A DNA stretch of 53,643 nt from Gammaproteobacteria bacterium (GTDB lineage Bacteria > Pseudomonadota > Gammaproteobacteria > Steroidobacterales > Steroidobacteraceae): positions 1 to 53,643 of the forward strand of contig JADZCS010000123.1 of NCBI GenBank assembly GCA_020851435.1, read 5' to 3'. The notes beneath the pieces are model-generated. The model ran no database searches, was not told where the DNA came from, and worked only from the letters and a program-made list of their open reading frames with translations. Position 1 is the first letter of the stretch. The number at the start of each line of letters is the position of its first letter. This document shows positions 41,901 to 53,085 of the stretch, one piece after another. Position numbers and translations under genes: made by a program.

Positions 41901-42390
41901 TGTTGACGCCGTCGCCGTGCCGGCCGGCGTCACCCTGGCACTCGACCGACTGGCTGCTGCCCGCGGACAGGCTGCCCCAGTATCTCGGGTTCCTGTCTGT
42001 GCGCCAGCGGGCAGCGCGATCGGTGTAGTAGCCGGCCGTCCCCATCGCCGTCAGGCCGGCCTGGCACTTGAACGAACTCAGCGGGACCCAGTTGCTGGTG
42101 CCGCAGGAAGGCGGTGTATTGCTGCTGGTGCCGCTGCGGTAGTAGACACGGTCTGCCCGGCAGTCGCCGGTATAGGTGCCGTTCGGGTCGTAGGAGGCAA
42201 TCGTCTCAATTTCGCCGCTCATGCTCCCCGAGGTGTCGAAGATGAACAGGATGTTCGGACGTCCAGAGGAGACCGCTGTTGGCGAGCCCGTGAAGATCTC
42301 GGTTTCGTCGCTGCTGGCCTGGCCGGTCACCAGCGTGATGAGCAACGCGGCGGCCAGCGATAGAACTCTGCGATTCCAGGAAGTGTTCAT
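38902..42390 (-). CDS. pilY1: Type IV pilus tip-associated adhesin PilY1
   Basis: PilY1 is a secreted tip protein that controls pilus extension, adhesion and surface sensing. The 1162-residue product has a signal peptide (about 1-25), an N-terminal von Willebrand A-like domain with a MIDAS motif DTSGS (52-56), and a C-terminal PilY1 beta-propeller (about 600-1080). A calcium loop YDVNDDGIVDAD lies near residue 725, the type known to regulate PilY1 function. A second acid-rich stretch, DVDDEDGDGD, lies near residue 625. The start is 7 bases after the upstream small secreted protein. Cysteines are frequent in the N-terminal third and at the extreme C-terminus. Confidence 0.96.
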   Translation of the reverse strand: MNTSWNRRVLSLAAALLITLVTGQASSDETEIFTGSPTAVSSGRPNILFIFDTSGSMSGEIETIASYDPNGTYTGDCRADRVYYRSGTSSNTPPSCGTSNWVPLSSFKCQAGLTAMGTAGYYTDRAARWRTDRNPRYWGSLSAGSSQSVECQGDAGRHGDGVNTSKLWAADGNTNGPWTSNSAQAITWTQHSITTYTFYSAKYLNWYNDFRVVTRTRLEIVQEVAIQTIQQLAEANTVNAALMRYSSNTTSQCSETSAEGGMVLRAMDTIANNSAGMQADIAGFTANGCTPLSETMFEAYRYLSGGAVKFGLNSKKSASGSVFPSVAASREAFPNSNNYKSPLLDSCQRNFIVLLTDGLPTADKSADTDIQALLGRQCVDSMSGQTWSGKNTGDGRCLDEIARYMYENDLRPNTPGTQNATTYTIGFGPDVAAGTSLLQNTASGAGGQYYTAGDTAELTVVLTDIILNILNINTTFTAPAVSVNAFNRTQNLNDLYLTVFKPSETYAWPGNLKKYHLAADGTILDANDNPAVDLNTGFFRTTSRSYWTAGQDDADNVAAGGAANVQPAPADRNVYSNLSSTADLSAIENQVTVGNTTILASTLGLVPDTTLPGRDGLISWLRGADVDDEDGDGDTTEPRLQMGDPMHGRPSTVIYGGTTTAPDQEDGVIFATTNEGFLHAIDVNDGSELWAFMPRELLGRAAPLYQDGAINSRVWGLDGNVRLYKYDVNDDGIVDADAGDRVLVFFGMRRGGSSYYGLDVTDRNAPQLLWKVGPTETGSKLLAGGGQSWSTPTVARVAVSGATQNSLKLVLVFGGGYDTVQDNGPYATDSSGNRIFMIDALSGNVLWYAGNTSSGADLVLSSMSHGIPSDVRVLDITGDGYADRMYAADMGGRIWRFDITSGNARSALVTGGVFASLGNAHLSTHPATSNRRFYAAPDLAFLSAGGRNWLNIAIGSGYRGHPLDLGTQDRFYSLRDHTPYAKLTQTQYNSLAAITEADTNLIDVSTDITTIVPRGATGWRFDLKASGSWTGEKALAEARTFQNVIQFPTYEPNNENAVNSTSCTPALGTNRLYSVSAFTGAPVTNRDDPADPPDAPSDRLVRLEQGGIAPEVVWLFPSPDNPAECVGQGCRPPPVCLVGLESCGTGTSQAPVRTFWRQTGVN

Positions 42391-42397
42391 GGCTGCC

Positions 42398-42811
42398 TCA
42401 CTTGACCGCGGGTGCGGCCACCTTCAGGCGGGTGACGACGTTGGTATCTGGCTGGTAACACGCGCGTACTTCGGCGCCCGGCGCCTCGGCGACCTTGAGC
42501 CACTGGGCGTAGGGCACGCTGTCCATGCCGACCAGGAAGCGCGTCTCGGCTGTGAAGGTCAGCCGCATCGTCGTGCAGCCGTCGCACAGCGGCACGTCGA
42601 TTGAGCGACCGACCGACGAGCGCGGCAGCCGGACCCCGGCGAACGACGCTTCCAGGCATTCGTCGACGAGCTTCATCCGCGGCGTGGCCATGGCTGTGCC
42701 GCCGGCCAGCGCCGAGAGGCTTGCGGCCAGCACGAGGACGATGTCAGGCGCGCGCAGCTGGCGGCGGTTGGCAGCGGCCGCGCTGGCGTTCGCTGTGCGG
42801 GTGTGGGTCAT
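42398..42811 (-). CDS. Small secreted four-cysteine protein in the minor pilin operon
   Basis: Not recognised. The 137-residue product starts with a basic stretch and a hydrophobic segment (about 22-40), then AMA, consistent with a Sec signal peptide cleaved near residue 42. The ~95-residue mature part has cysteines at 52, 76, 79 and 118 (including CDGC), which could form two disulfides, and beta-rich sequence such as TMRLTFTAETRFLVG. GGAGAAG precedes the ATG, so the start is well supported. It lies 36 bases after pilX and 7 bases before pilY1, so it is co-expressed with the pilus tip genes. A role as periplasmic partner or chaperone of PilX/PilY1 is inference. Confidence 0.85.
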   Translation of the reverse strand: MTHTRTANASAAAANRRQLRAPDIVLVLAASLSALAGGTAMATPRMKLVDECLEASFAGVRLPRSSVGRSIDVPLCDGCTTMRLTFTAETRFLVGMDSVPYAQWLKVAEAPGAEVRACYQPDTNVVTRLKVAAPAVK

Positions 42812-42847
42812 GTGATCTTCTCCGTCAGCAGACAGGAAACCAGCGGT

Positions 42848-43306
42848 TCAGCTACCGCCTGGGCCTATGATGTAGAAGCCCTGCACGTGCCGGGACTCGG
42901 CGCCGCCGCTGGCGGTGCCGATAGCATCGGCCCGGAAGTGGTAGGCGGTGAGGCCCGTGCCGACGCTGTACCCGGTCAGGCCCGGGCCTACCGGTGATTC
43001 CCCGGTGTACTCGACCCGGTACTCGTAGTGGTCGTCGGTGGCGTTGGGCACGGCCGTGAGCGGATGCTCCTCGACCGTATTGGTGCTGAGCATGGGGTTG
43101 GTCAAGGCGTCCTCGATCGCCACTTCGGCGGCCTGAAACGCGCGCTCCTGCTGCTGCTGGTTGCCGACCATGCGCAGTTCCAGGGTCGACATGGCGACGC
43201 CAGAGACGGCCAGGATCGTCAGCACGAGCAGCAGGACCAGGCCGACGACGAGCGCCGCGCCCTGCTGGTCCGCCGCGGCAGGCGGCAGTCTTGAGGTGGT
43301 CCTCAT
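42848..43306 (-). CDS. pilX: Minor pilin PilX
   Basis: PilX is an atypical minor pilin of the tip/priming complex. The 152-residue product has the PilX N-terminal signature QQGAALVVGLVLLLVLTILAV (about 14-34), with a prepilin cleavage site after G16 and no glutamate at position 5, followed by LRMVGNQQQQERAFQAAEVAIE, typical of the PilX_N family. The ATG overlaps the pilW stop codon (ATGA). The C-terminal part ends GFYIIGPGGS. Confidence 0.93.
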   Translation of the reverse strand: MRTTSRLPPAAADQQGAALVVGLVLLLVLTILAVSGVAMSTLELRMVGNQQQQERAFQAAEVAIEDALTNPMLSTNTVEEHPLTAVPNATDDHYEYRVEYTGESPVGPGLTGYSVGTGLTAYHFRADAIGTASGGAESRHVQGFYIIGPGGS

Positions 43307-44313
43307 CGGCGCGTATTCCTCAGGGCGATGGTCTTATACACGAGCAGCCTCCGGAAGCTGTCGTTCGGGGTGTAGGAACGGTCGGCATAGGTATAGGTTC
43401 GGTCATCGGTGAAGCCGACGTCCCGCTGTTCCGACCTCACGAGCAGCCAGACGCGCACGGCGACGGCGGCTTCGCCCATTGGCACACCGTCATCGGGATC
43501 GACGAAATAGTCGACGTTCTGGTCGCCGTTCATGTCGACACCAAGCGCGACCTGCAGGTCCTCGATGCCTGGAACGACCTCCTCGTCGGTGATGGTGGGC
43601 GCGCCGCCGGTGAAACCCAGTGACTTGCGCCTCAGCGACGGCAGCCCTGCGGTGAGGTCCGAGTCCTGGTCGACATAGTAGGAGTTGCTGATCACGGCGC
43701 GGACTTCCGACAGCGGTGCCGTGAAACCGCTGGGAAGGGCAGTGCCCGTGAACAGCATGCCGCGCGCCCGGCTCGACGCCAGCTTGAGCTGGCCGGAGGT
43801 CGCGCCCAGGTTGCCGGTCGTGATCGCATCGGTTGAGGCGCGCCGGACGGTCAGCTGGTCGGAGCTGCCGGAAGCCGTGCCGAAGGCGGCGCAATCGAGC
43901 CCGTAGGCATTGTTGCTGGCCTCGACGTAGCGAAACAGTTTCACTGCCCACATGGACCCGCAGGAACTGATGGTGGTCGCGTAACTGGACAGCCCGCTGG
44001 GCAGGGAATAGGAGGGGTCCGGCTCGGCAGGGTCGTCCGGGTCGATGCCGGGGGCATTCTCGACCAGTTCAGGATTGCTGTGCAGTCCCCAGTAGTTGGC
44101 CATCCGCAGGTCCGCCTCGATGGTGCTCATGGCGTAACGTGCCGCTTCCTGCAGTCGGGCGGAGCGTTCGTTGCTGCGATAGAGGTCCCTGGTCTTGGCG
44201 AAGACGCTGGCTGCGCCGCCCAGAATGAACAGGCTGATGGTGAGCGCGACCATGAGTTCGACCAGGCTCACGCCGCGCTGACCGGCACGACCCGTGTGAC
44301 GGAAGGTGTTCAT
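43303..44313 (-). CDS. pilW: Minor pilin PilW
   Basis: The 336-residue product has prepilin leader GQRG cleaved before V15 (VSLVELMVALTISLFILGG, glutamate at mature position 5), then TRDLYRSNERSARLQEAARYAMSTIEADLRMANYWG, the PilW signature. A stretch VDMNGDQNVDYFVDPDDG near residues 257-273 looks like a calcium-binding loop (D-x-N-x-D-x-x-x-D). The start overlaps the pilV stop by 2 bases (ATGA). Upstream in-frame sequence belongs to the shadow of pilV. Confidence 0.94.
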   Translation of the reverse strand: MNTFRHTGRAGQRGVSLVELMVALTISLFILGGAASVFAKTRDLYRSNERSARLQEAARYAMSTIEADLRMANYWGLHSNPELVENAPGIDPDDPAEPDPSYSLPSGLSSYATTISSCGSMWAVKLFRYVEASNNAYGLDCAAFGTASGSSDQLTVRRASTDAITTGNLGATSGQLKLASSRARGMLFTGTALPSGFTAPLSEVRAVISNSYYVDQDSDLTAGLPSLRRKSLGFTGGAPTITDEEVVPGIEDLQVALGVDMNGDQNVDYFVDPDDGVPMGEAAVAVRVWLLVRSEQRDVGFTDDRTYTYADRSYTPNDSFRRLLVYKTIALRNTRR

Positions 44314-44804
44314 GAGGTGAATGCCAGCTGGAATTCCAGCGGTTGATCGGCGCCGACCTCGCTCCAGCGCACGGTGACGACGTAGCTTGTCGTTTCGCCT
44401 GCGGCTGCCGGCGCCGTGACCTGGACCTGGCCGCCGCCGCCGGGCAGCGCCACCGCGATCGCCGCCTTCCACAGGGCCAGATCCGAAAGCGCAAGTTCCT
44501 GGGGGGTGCAACCGGCGGTGGTCGCACAGGCCGCCACCTCGTCCGGGGTGTCGGTGTAGGCCGCGTCGTAATCGAGGCCTGCCGCGCGGTTGCTGCGAAT
44601 CCGGTCGGCCATGTCGGCTGCGAGGTTCACCGCCTGGGTGCGGAAGATGGCGGTGCGCCCCGCTCGCAGGCTGTCGAGGTACAGCGCGGCGATGCCCAGC
44701 AGGCCGATGGCCAGCACGACCATGGCCACCAGCATCTCGACCATCGTGAAGCCGCGTTCGCGGCGCCAGCGGACAGGAGGGAGGGGTTTCTTGCGCATGT
44801 TCAT
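44310..44804 (-). CDS. pilV: Minor pilin PilV
   Basis: The 164-residue product has leader ending RERG, cleaved before F19 (FTMVEMLVAMVVLAIGLLGIAALYLDSLRAGR, with glutamate at mature position 5), the classic PilV start. Its ATG at 44804 shares one base with the fimT stop (TGATG). A second ATG six bases downstream would give nearly the same leader. One CATTAGC segment in the globular part could form a small disulfide loop. Confidence 0.93.
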   Translation of the reverse strand: MNMRKKPLPPVRWRRERGFTMVEMLVAMVVLAIGLLGIAALYLDSLRAGRTAIFRTQAVNLAADMADRIRSNRAAGLDYDAAYTDTPDEVAACATTAGCTPQELALSDLALWKAAIAVALPGGGGQVQVTAPAAAGETTSYVVTVRWSEVGADQPLEFQLAFTS

Positions 44805-45553
44805 CAGTCGCATCCGCCGATGGTGGTGCCGATCGCATCTACCAGTGCCTGGATTTGAACCGTGTCGCGGGTGATCTCGGGTCGGCCGGCCGCCGAGATC
44901 GCGATGCCGCGGGCCGTTGACAGTTCGCCGCCTGCGCTGGCGTTGCCGCGCGCGTCGCACAGGACGAGTTGTCCAGCGGTCCTGTCTTCGGCGACCCCGG
45001 TGGGAAGGTATGTGATGCTGAGCGGGTCGAGCGAGCCGGCTGCCGAGATCGTGTCCGGCAACGGTTCGTGGCGCGCCAGAACCTGTTCGTCGACGTTGGG
45101 TTCGTCCACGTCCTGATGGTCATCGTCATCGACATCCTCGGCGGGGTCGTTCGGATTCCAGCCGTCGCCGTTGAGGTCGATCTCGGCCGTATCCTGGCGC
45201 CCGTCGCCATCGATGTCGTTGTAGGTCCAGGCTGCATCCCACGCGCCGTTGCCGTTGCTGTCGACGAACACGACCCAGCCGGTCAGCGCGGCCGTGGCGG
45301 CACAGGCCGGACTGGCAGCCAGCGGATTGGTGCTGCTGCAGATGACCACCGGCACGCGCCGCTTGATCGACTCCGAGCGCGCGTAGTGCATGGCGGCCAG
45401 CACATCGTTGGCGGCCTGCGTCATACGGGCATTGCGCATGAAGTCGCCCATCGCGGGTATCGCCAGGGCCATGATGATCCCGGCGATGCCGATGGCGACC
45501 ATCAACTCGATCAGCGTAAAGCCACGCTGGCGGCAGTGTGTCGACCTTGTCAT
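44804..45553 (-). CDS. fimT: Minor pilin FimT/FimU (GspH type) with Asp-rich insertion
   Basis: The first gene of the minor-pilin operon. Leader RQRG is cleaved before F12 (FTLIELMVAIGIAGIIMALAIPAMGDFMRNARMTQAANDV; E16 is the mature-position-5 glutamate), followed by the GspH/FimT domain (HYARSESIKRRVPVVIC, GWVVFVD). The 249 residues clearly exceed the ~170 usual for FimT/FimU. The excess is an insertion at about residues 98-155 with four acid-rich segments: DSNGNGAWD, DIDGDGRQD, DLNGDGWNPND and DVDDDDHQDVD. These look like tandem calcium-binding loops of the EF-hand or thrombospondin type 3 kind. No Shine-Dalgarno is seen before the ATG. The gene diverges from pyrG. Confidence 0.9.
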   Translation of the reverse strand: MTRSTHCRQRGFTLIELMVAIGIAGIIMALAIPAMGDFMRNARMTQAANDVLAAMHYARSESIKRRVPVVICSSTNPLAASPACAATAALTGWVVFVDSNGNGAWDAAWTYNDIDGDGRQDTAEIDLNGDGWNPNDPAEDVDDDDHQDVDEPNVDEQVLARHEPLPDTISAAGSLDPLSITYLPTGVAEDRTAGQLVLCDARGNASAGGELSTARGIAISAAGRPEITRDTVQIQALVDAIGTTIGGCD

Positions 45554-45616
45554 GGTGATAACTATAGGCGCGCCACGGACCAACGGAGCGCCCAACCGAC
45601 GAGCGCTTATGGCTGA

Positions 45617-49556
<3,940 letters not shown>

Positions 49557-49565
49557 AGAGCTAGG

Positions 49566-49640
49566 AGGGGTCAGACCCCCCGTGACCCCCGCTTTTGCAC
49601 CCGAGGTGCACAAGAGGGGGTCAAGGGGGGTCTGACCCCT
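49566..49640. repeat. 75-bp nested hairpin after eno
   Basis: Three stacked inverted repeats share one axis: AGGGGTCAGACCCCCC (49566-49581) with its exact complement at 49625-49640, TGACCCCC (49583-49590) with GGGGGTCA (49616-49623), and TGCACC-CGA-GGTGCA (49596-49610) flanked by further pairs. Nearly the whole 75 bases can fold into one stem. No T tract follows. It fills the gap between eno and ftsB, ending 37 bases before the ftsB ATG. Confidence 0.95.
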
Positions 49641-49677
49641 TCCCACTTGTGTACGTAGCGGCTTCTGTTAACCTTCC

Positions 49678-50022
49678 ATGCTCATGAAAGTACTCGGTGC
49701 CATCCTCCTCTTTGCTGCGCTGCTGCTGCAGTACCGGCTCTGGGTGTCGGACGAGGGCATCTCCGAGGTCTGGACCCTGTCTGCGGCGGTCGCGTCGCAG
49801 CGGACCGAGAACGACCAGCTCCGTGAGCGCAACCGCCAGCTTCGTGCCGAGGTCGTCGACCTCAAGCAGGGCCTGGCCGCGCTCGAGGAACGCGCGCGGC
49901 ACGACCTGGGCATGGTCGGCAATTCCGAGACGTTCTTTCAGGTCGTCGAGCCCGGCACGGTTCCCGCCGAGCCGGCGCCAGGCTCCCCGCCGCCGGCCAC
50001 CAACGCCGCAGCGACCCGGTAA
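49678..50022 (+). CDS. ftsB: Cell division protein FtsB
   Basis: FtsB is a bitopic divisome protein that forms a complex with FtsL and FtsQ. The 114-residue product has one transmembrane helix (about residues 4-22), then a coiled coil (about 35-72, with TENDQLRERNRQLRAEVVDL), and the conserved ARHDLGMV...ETFFQVVE segment. The tail is Pro/Ala-rich. A second ATG two codons downstream (49684) may be the real start. There is no obvious Shine-Dalgarno at either. ispD follows after 7 bases. Confidence 0.95.
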   Translation: MLMKVLGAILLFAALLLQYRLWVSDEGISEVWTLSAAVASQRTENDQLRERNRQLRAEVVDLKQGLAALEERARHDLGMVGNSETFFQVVEPGTVPAEPAPGSPPPATNAAATR

Positions 50023-50029
50023 GCGGACC

Positions 50030-50734
50030 ATGTCCGTCCGCGCCTGGTTCGTGATGCCTGCGGCCGGCGCTTCCCGCCGCATGGGCGGTCCCTTTCCCAA
50101 GCAGTACCTGACACTTGCCGGTCGCACGGTGATCGAACACGCGTTGCGGCCCTTGCTGGCTTCACCGCGCATCGCCGGCGGGGTCGTCGCGCTGAGTGGC
50201 GACGACCCGCACTGGCCCGGGCTGCCGGCCGAGTTGCGCGCCCGCGTCCGCACGACCATCGGCGGGGCGGAACGCTGCCACTCGGTGCTCAACGGCCTGC
50301 ACGCGCTCGCCGGAGTGGCGGCGCCCTCGGACTGGGTGCTCGTGCACGATGCGGCGCGACCCTGCCTTGATCCAGCCGACCTTGACCGGCTGCTCGATGC
50401 CTGCGCGGACGACGCTGTGGGTGGACTGCTGGCGGTGCCGCTCGCCGATACGCTCAAGCGCGCCGACGACGACGGGCGTGCGATCGCCACCATTCCGCGC
50501 GAGGGACTGTGGCGGGCGCTCACGCCGCAGATGTTCCGCTTCGCGCTGCTGCATAGGGCCTTGTCGATGGCCCTGGCCGCGGGCGAGCAGCCGACCGACG
50601 AGGCCGCGGCGATCGAGCACCTGGGGCTTGCGCCCAGGCTGGTCGCCGGATCGCCCGCCAACCTCAAGATCACGCATCCCGGCGACTTGCCGGTGGCGGC
50701 CGCCGTGCTCATCCAGGAGGGCCTGGCCCAATGA
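50030..50734 (+). CDS. ispD: 2-C-methyl-D-erythritol 4-phosphate cytidylyltransferase
   Basis: IspD forms CDP-methylerythritol, the third step of the MEP pathway. The 234-residue product has the CTP-binding start [14 protein letters not shown] and [18 protein letters not shown] and the C-terminal LKITHPGDL. The start at ATG 50030 is supported by length and by GCGGA upstream. The frame is open further upstream into ftsB, which is a shadow. It overlaps ispF by 4 bases. Confidence 0.97.
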   Translation: MSVRAWFVMPAAGASRRMGGPFPKQYLTLAGRTVIEHALRPLLASPRIAGGVVALSGDDPHWPGLPAELRARVRTTIGGAERCHSVLNGLHALAGVAAPSDWVLVHDAARPCLDPADLDRLLDACADDAVGGLLAVPLADTLKRADDDGRAIATIPREGLWRALTPQMFRFALLHRALSMALAAGEQPTDEAAAIEHLGLAPRLVAGSPANLKITHPGDLPVAAAVLIQEGLAQ

Positions 50735-51222
50735 GTCTGCCCACCGTGCGCATCGGCAGCGGGTTCGACGTCCATGCCTTCGGCCCCGGCGACCACGTCG
50801 TCCTGTGCGGCTTGCGAATTCCCTGCGAGCGCGGGCTGGTCGCCCACTCCGACGGCGACGTGCCGCTGCACGCGCTTGCCGACGCCTTGCTCGGCGCGGC
50901 TGGACTCGGCGACATCGGCGAGCACTTCCCTGATACCGATCCGCGCTGGCGTGGCGCCGACAGCCGAGCGCTGCTGCGCCACGTAATCGCGCTGCTCGCC
51001 GAGCGGGGCCTGGCGCCGGGCAACGCCGACCTGACGGTGCTCGCCGAGGCACCGCGTCTCGCGGCGCATCGCGATGCCATGCGCGCGAACGTCGCCGCCG
51101 ACCTGGGCCTGCCGCTGGATCGCGTCAACGTCAAGGCCACCACGACCGAGAAGCTCGGCTTCGTCGGCCGGCGCGAAGGCATTGCCGCACAGGCTGTCGT
51201 CACCGTCTACGAGCGTTCATGA
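50731..51222 (+). CDS. ispF: 2-C-methyl-D-erythritol 2,4-cyclodiphosphate synthase
   Basis: IspF cyclises CDP-methylerythritol phosphate with release of CMP. The 163-residue product has the zinc-binding GFDVHAFG (D13 and H15), [32 protein letters not shown], and the C-terminal [20 protein letters not shown]. Coding overlap with ispD and truD (ATGA at both ends) indicates one operon, as in E. coli. The intermediate enzyme IspE is not in the window. Confidence 0.97.
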   Translation: MSLPTVRIGSGFDVHAFGPGDHVVLCGLRIPCERGLVAHSDGDVPLHALADALLGAAGLGDIGEHFPDTDPRWRGADSRALLRHVIALLAERGLAPGNADLTVLAEAPRLAAHRDAMRANVAADLGLPLDRVNVKATTTEKLGFVGRREGIAAQAVVTVYERS

Positions 51223-52289
51223 GCATCGACCTCATGGCCGTCGCACTGCGCCCGACGCACGCGTTCGGCACGCCGCCGGCGACCGGCAGGCTGCGCGTCT
51301 CGCCCGAGGATTTCGTCGTCACCGAGCGGCTGGGTTTCGAGCCGGATGGCGGCACGGCCCACGTGCTGCTCGAGGTCGACAAGCGCGATGCGAACACCAT
51401 GTGGGTGGCGCGCGAGCTGGCCCGGCACGCCGGGGTACGGCCCGACGACGCCGGTTTCGCCGGCCTGAAGGATCGCCGCGCGGTTGCGCGGCAGTGGTTC
51501 AGCGTACCGGCCACGCGGCCGGCGGCCGAGTGGGTCGGCGTGGCGGGCGAGGGCTACGTCGTCCGGGCAGCGCATCCGCACTCGCGCAAGCTGCGGCGTG
51601 GCGCACTGGCCGGCAACGGCTTTGCGATCGTGGTACGCGAACTCACTGGCGAGGCGCCGGCGATCGAGGCCCGCATCGCGCAGGTCGTCGAGACCGGCGT
51701 GCCGAATTATTTCGGCCCGCAGCGTTTCGGGCGCGAGGGCAGCAACGTTACCCGCGTCGCCGCGTGGCTGGAGACCGGCGAACTGCCGCGCGATCGCGAC
51801 CAGCGCGGCTTCGTGTATTCGGCCGCGCGTTCCCTGGCGTTCAACCAGGTCCTCTCGGCACGCGTGGCGGCGGGTTCCTGGAATCGCCTGCTGCCCGGCG
51901 AGGTCGTCAACCTCGACGGCAGCGGAAGTGTCTTTCAGGCCGAGCTCATCGACGCCACGCTGGAGGCGCGCAACCTCGCCTTCGACGTGCATCCGACCGG
52001 GCCACTGCCGGGCCGCGGTGGCAAGTTGCCGGCCGGCGAGGCAGCCGCAGCCGAGGCAGCGGCACTCGATCCGCTGGGTGCGCTCGCGACGCTGCTCCAG
52101 GACGCCGGCATCGATGCCGAGCGGCGCGCGCTGCGCCTGCGTCCAACGGCCTTGCGCTACCAGCTGTCGGGCGACGTGCTCGAGATCGACTTTGACCTGC
52201 CGCGCGGCACTTTCGCGACGGCAGTACTGCGAGAGATCCTCGCATTCACGACGGAAGGCCCGGCGGCCTTCGTGGAGCTTGAATCATGA
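51219..52289 (+). CDS. truD: tRNA pseudouridine(13) synthase TruD
   Basis: TruD makes pseudouridine 13 in tRNA-Glu. The 356-residue product has the family start [19 protein letters not shown], the catalytic [17 protein letters not shown] (Asp near residue 85), [18 protein letters not shown] and the TRUD insertion domain. Its ATG overlaps ispF and its stop overlaps the next gene by 4 bases. In E. coli surE would follow; here it is an enoyl-CoA isomerase-like gene. Confidence 0.96.
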   Translation: MSIDLMAVALRPTHAFGTPPATGRLRVSPEDFVVTERLGFEPDGGTAHVLLEVDKRDANTMWVARELARHAGVRPDDAGFAGLKDRRAVARQWFSVPATRPAAEWVGVAGEGYVVRAAHPHSRKLRRGALAGNGFAIVVRELTGEAPAIEARIAQVVETGVPNYFGPQRFGREGSNVTRVAAWLETGELPRDRDQRGFVYSAARSLAFNQVLSARVAAGSWNRLLPGEVVNLDGSGSVFQAELIDATLEARNLAFDVHPTGPLPGRGGKLPAGEAAAAEAAALDPLGALATLLQDAGIDAERRALRLRPTALRYQLSGDVLEIDFDLPRGTFATAVLREILAFTTEGPAAFVELES

Positions 52290-53041
52290 TCGAAACCCAG
52301 ATGCATGACGGCATCGTCGAGGTTCGTCTCGCGCGGCCGCCCGTCAACGCCTTGAGCCCGGAGTTGTTCGCAGCCCTGTCTGCCGCGCTCGAAAAGGCAG
52401 CGGCCGACGGTGCCAGGGGCATCGTGCTCTCGGGCCGGCCTGGCATGTTCAGCGCAGGCCTCGACGTGCCGACCCTGCTCGGCCTGGACGAGGCGGGCAT
52501 GCGCGACACCTGGCGGCGGTTCTTCGGCGTCACGCGCTGGCTGGCCGAGAGCCACGTGCCGGTCGCTGCCGCGATCACCGGACACAGTCCCGCGGGCGGC
52601 TGCGTGCTCACGATGTTCTGCGACTACCGCGTCATGGCTGCCGGCGACTACAAGATCGGGCTCAACGAGGTGCAGGTAGGCCTGTTCCCCGGGCCCGTGA
52701 TCTATCGGGCCTACGAGCGGCTGATCGGCCCTCGGCGGGCGGAGCTTTACCTCTCGACGGGCGCGATGCTCGATGCCCAGCAGGCGCTGGCCGCCGGGCT
52801 CGTCGACGAACTGGTGCCGCTGGAGCAGGTCGTTCCCGCGGCCATCGACTGGCTGCGTCGCAGTGCGGCGCTGCCGCCCGAGGCGCGGCGCCAGACGCGT
52901 GAGATGACCCGTGCCGGGCTGCGTGACATCGTCGCCGGACTCGGGCCGGAGGCCTTCGATCTCATGACCCGCTCCTGGTTCTCGCCCGAGACGCAGTCGA
53001 CGCTGCGCGCGCTGGTCGAGAAGCTGCGCAAGCCGAAGTGA
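52286..53041 (+). CDS. Enoyl-CoA hydratase/isomerase family protein, probable delta3-delta2-enoyl-CoA isomerase
   Basis: The 251-residue product has the crotonase fold with oxyanion-hole segments [13 protein letters not shown] (55-67) and [20 protein letters not shown] (99-118). The segment [13 protein letters not shown] places a single glutamate (E128) where delta3-delta2-enoyl-CoA isomerases such as mitochondrial ECI1 carry their catalytic base (GLNETxLGI), and the first hydratase glutamate is not evident. An isomerase for beta-oxidation of unsaturated fatty acids is therefore the best reading. It overlaps truD by 4 bases, so it is co-translated with it, an association with no known functional basis. 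Confidence 0.82.
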   Translation: MIETQMHDGIVEVRLARPPVNALSPELFAALSAALEKAAADGARGIVLSGRPGMFSAGLDVPTLLGLDEAGMRDTWRRFFGVTRWLAESHVPVAAAITGHSPAGGCVLTMFCDYRVMAAGDYKIGLNEVQVGLFPGPVIYRAYERLIGPRRAELYLSTGAMLDAQQALAAGLVDELVPLEQVVPAAIDWLRRSAALPPEARRQTREMTRAGLRDIVAGLGPEAFDLMTRSWFSPETQSTLRALVEKLRKPK

Positions 53042-53047
53042 ACGGGG

Positions 53048-53080
53048 TGGTAACAATCGTGCCTGGCACGATTGTTACCA
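53048..53080. repeat. 33-bp perfect palindrome, copy 2 (upstream of rluF)
   Basis: Same arms as the copy at 354-386, TGGTAACAATCGTGCC and its exact complement, around a central T. It begins 7 bases after the isomerase stop and ends 5 bases before the rluF ATG, so it occupies the whole place where a ribosome binding site would be. Confidence 0.95.
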
Positions 53081-53085
53081 GCAGA

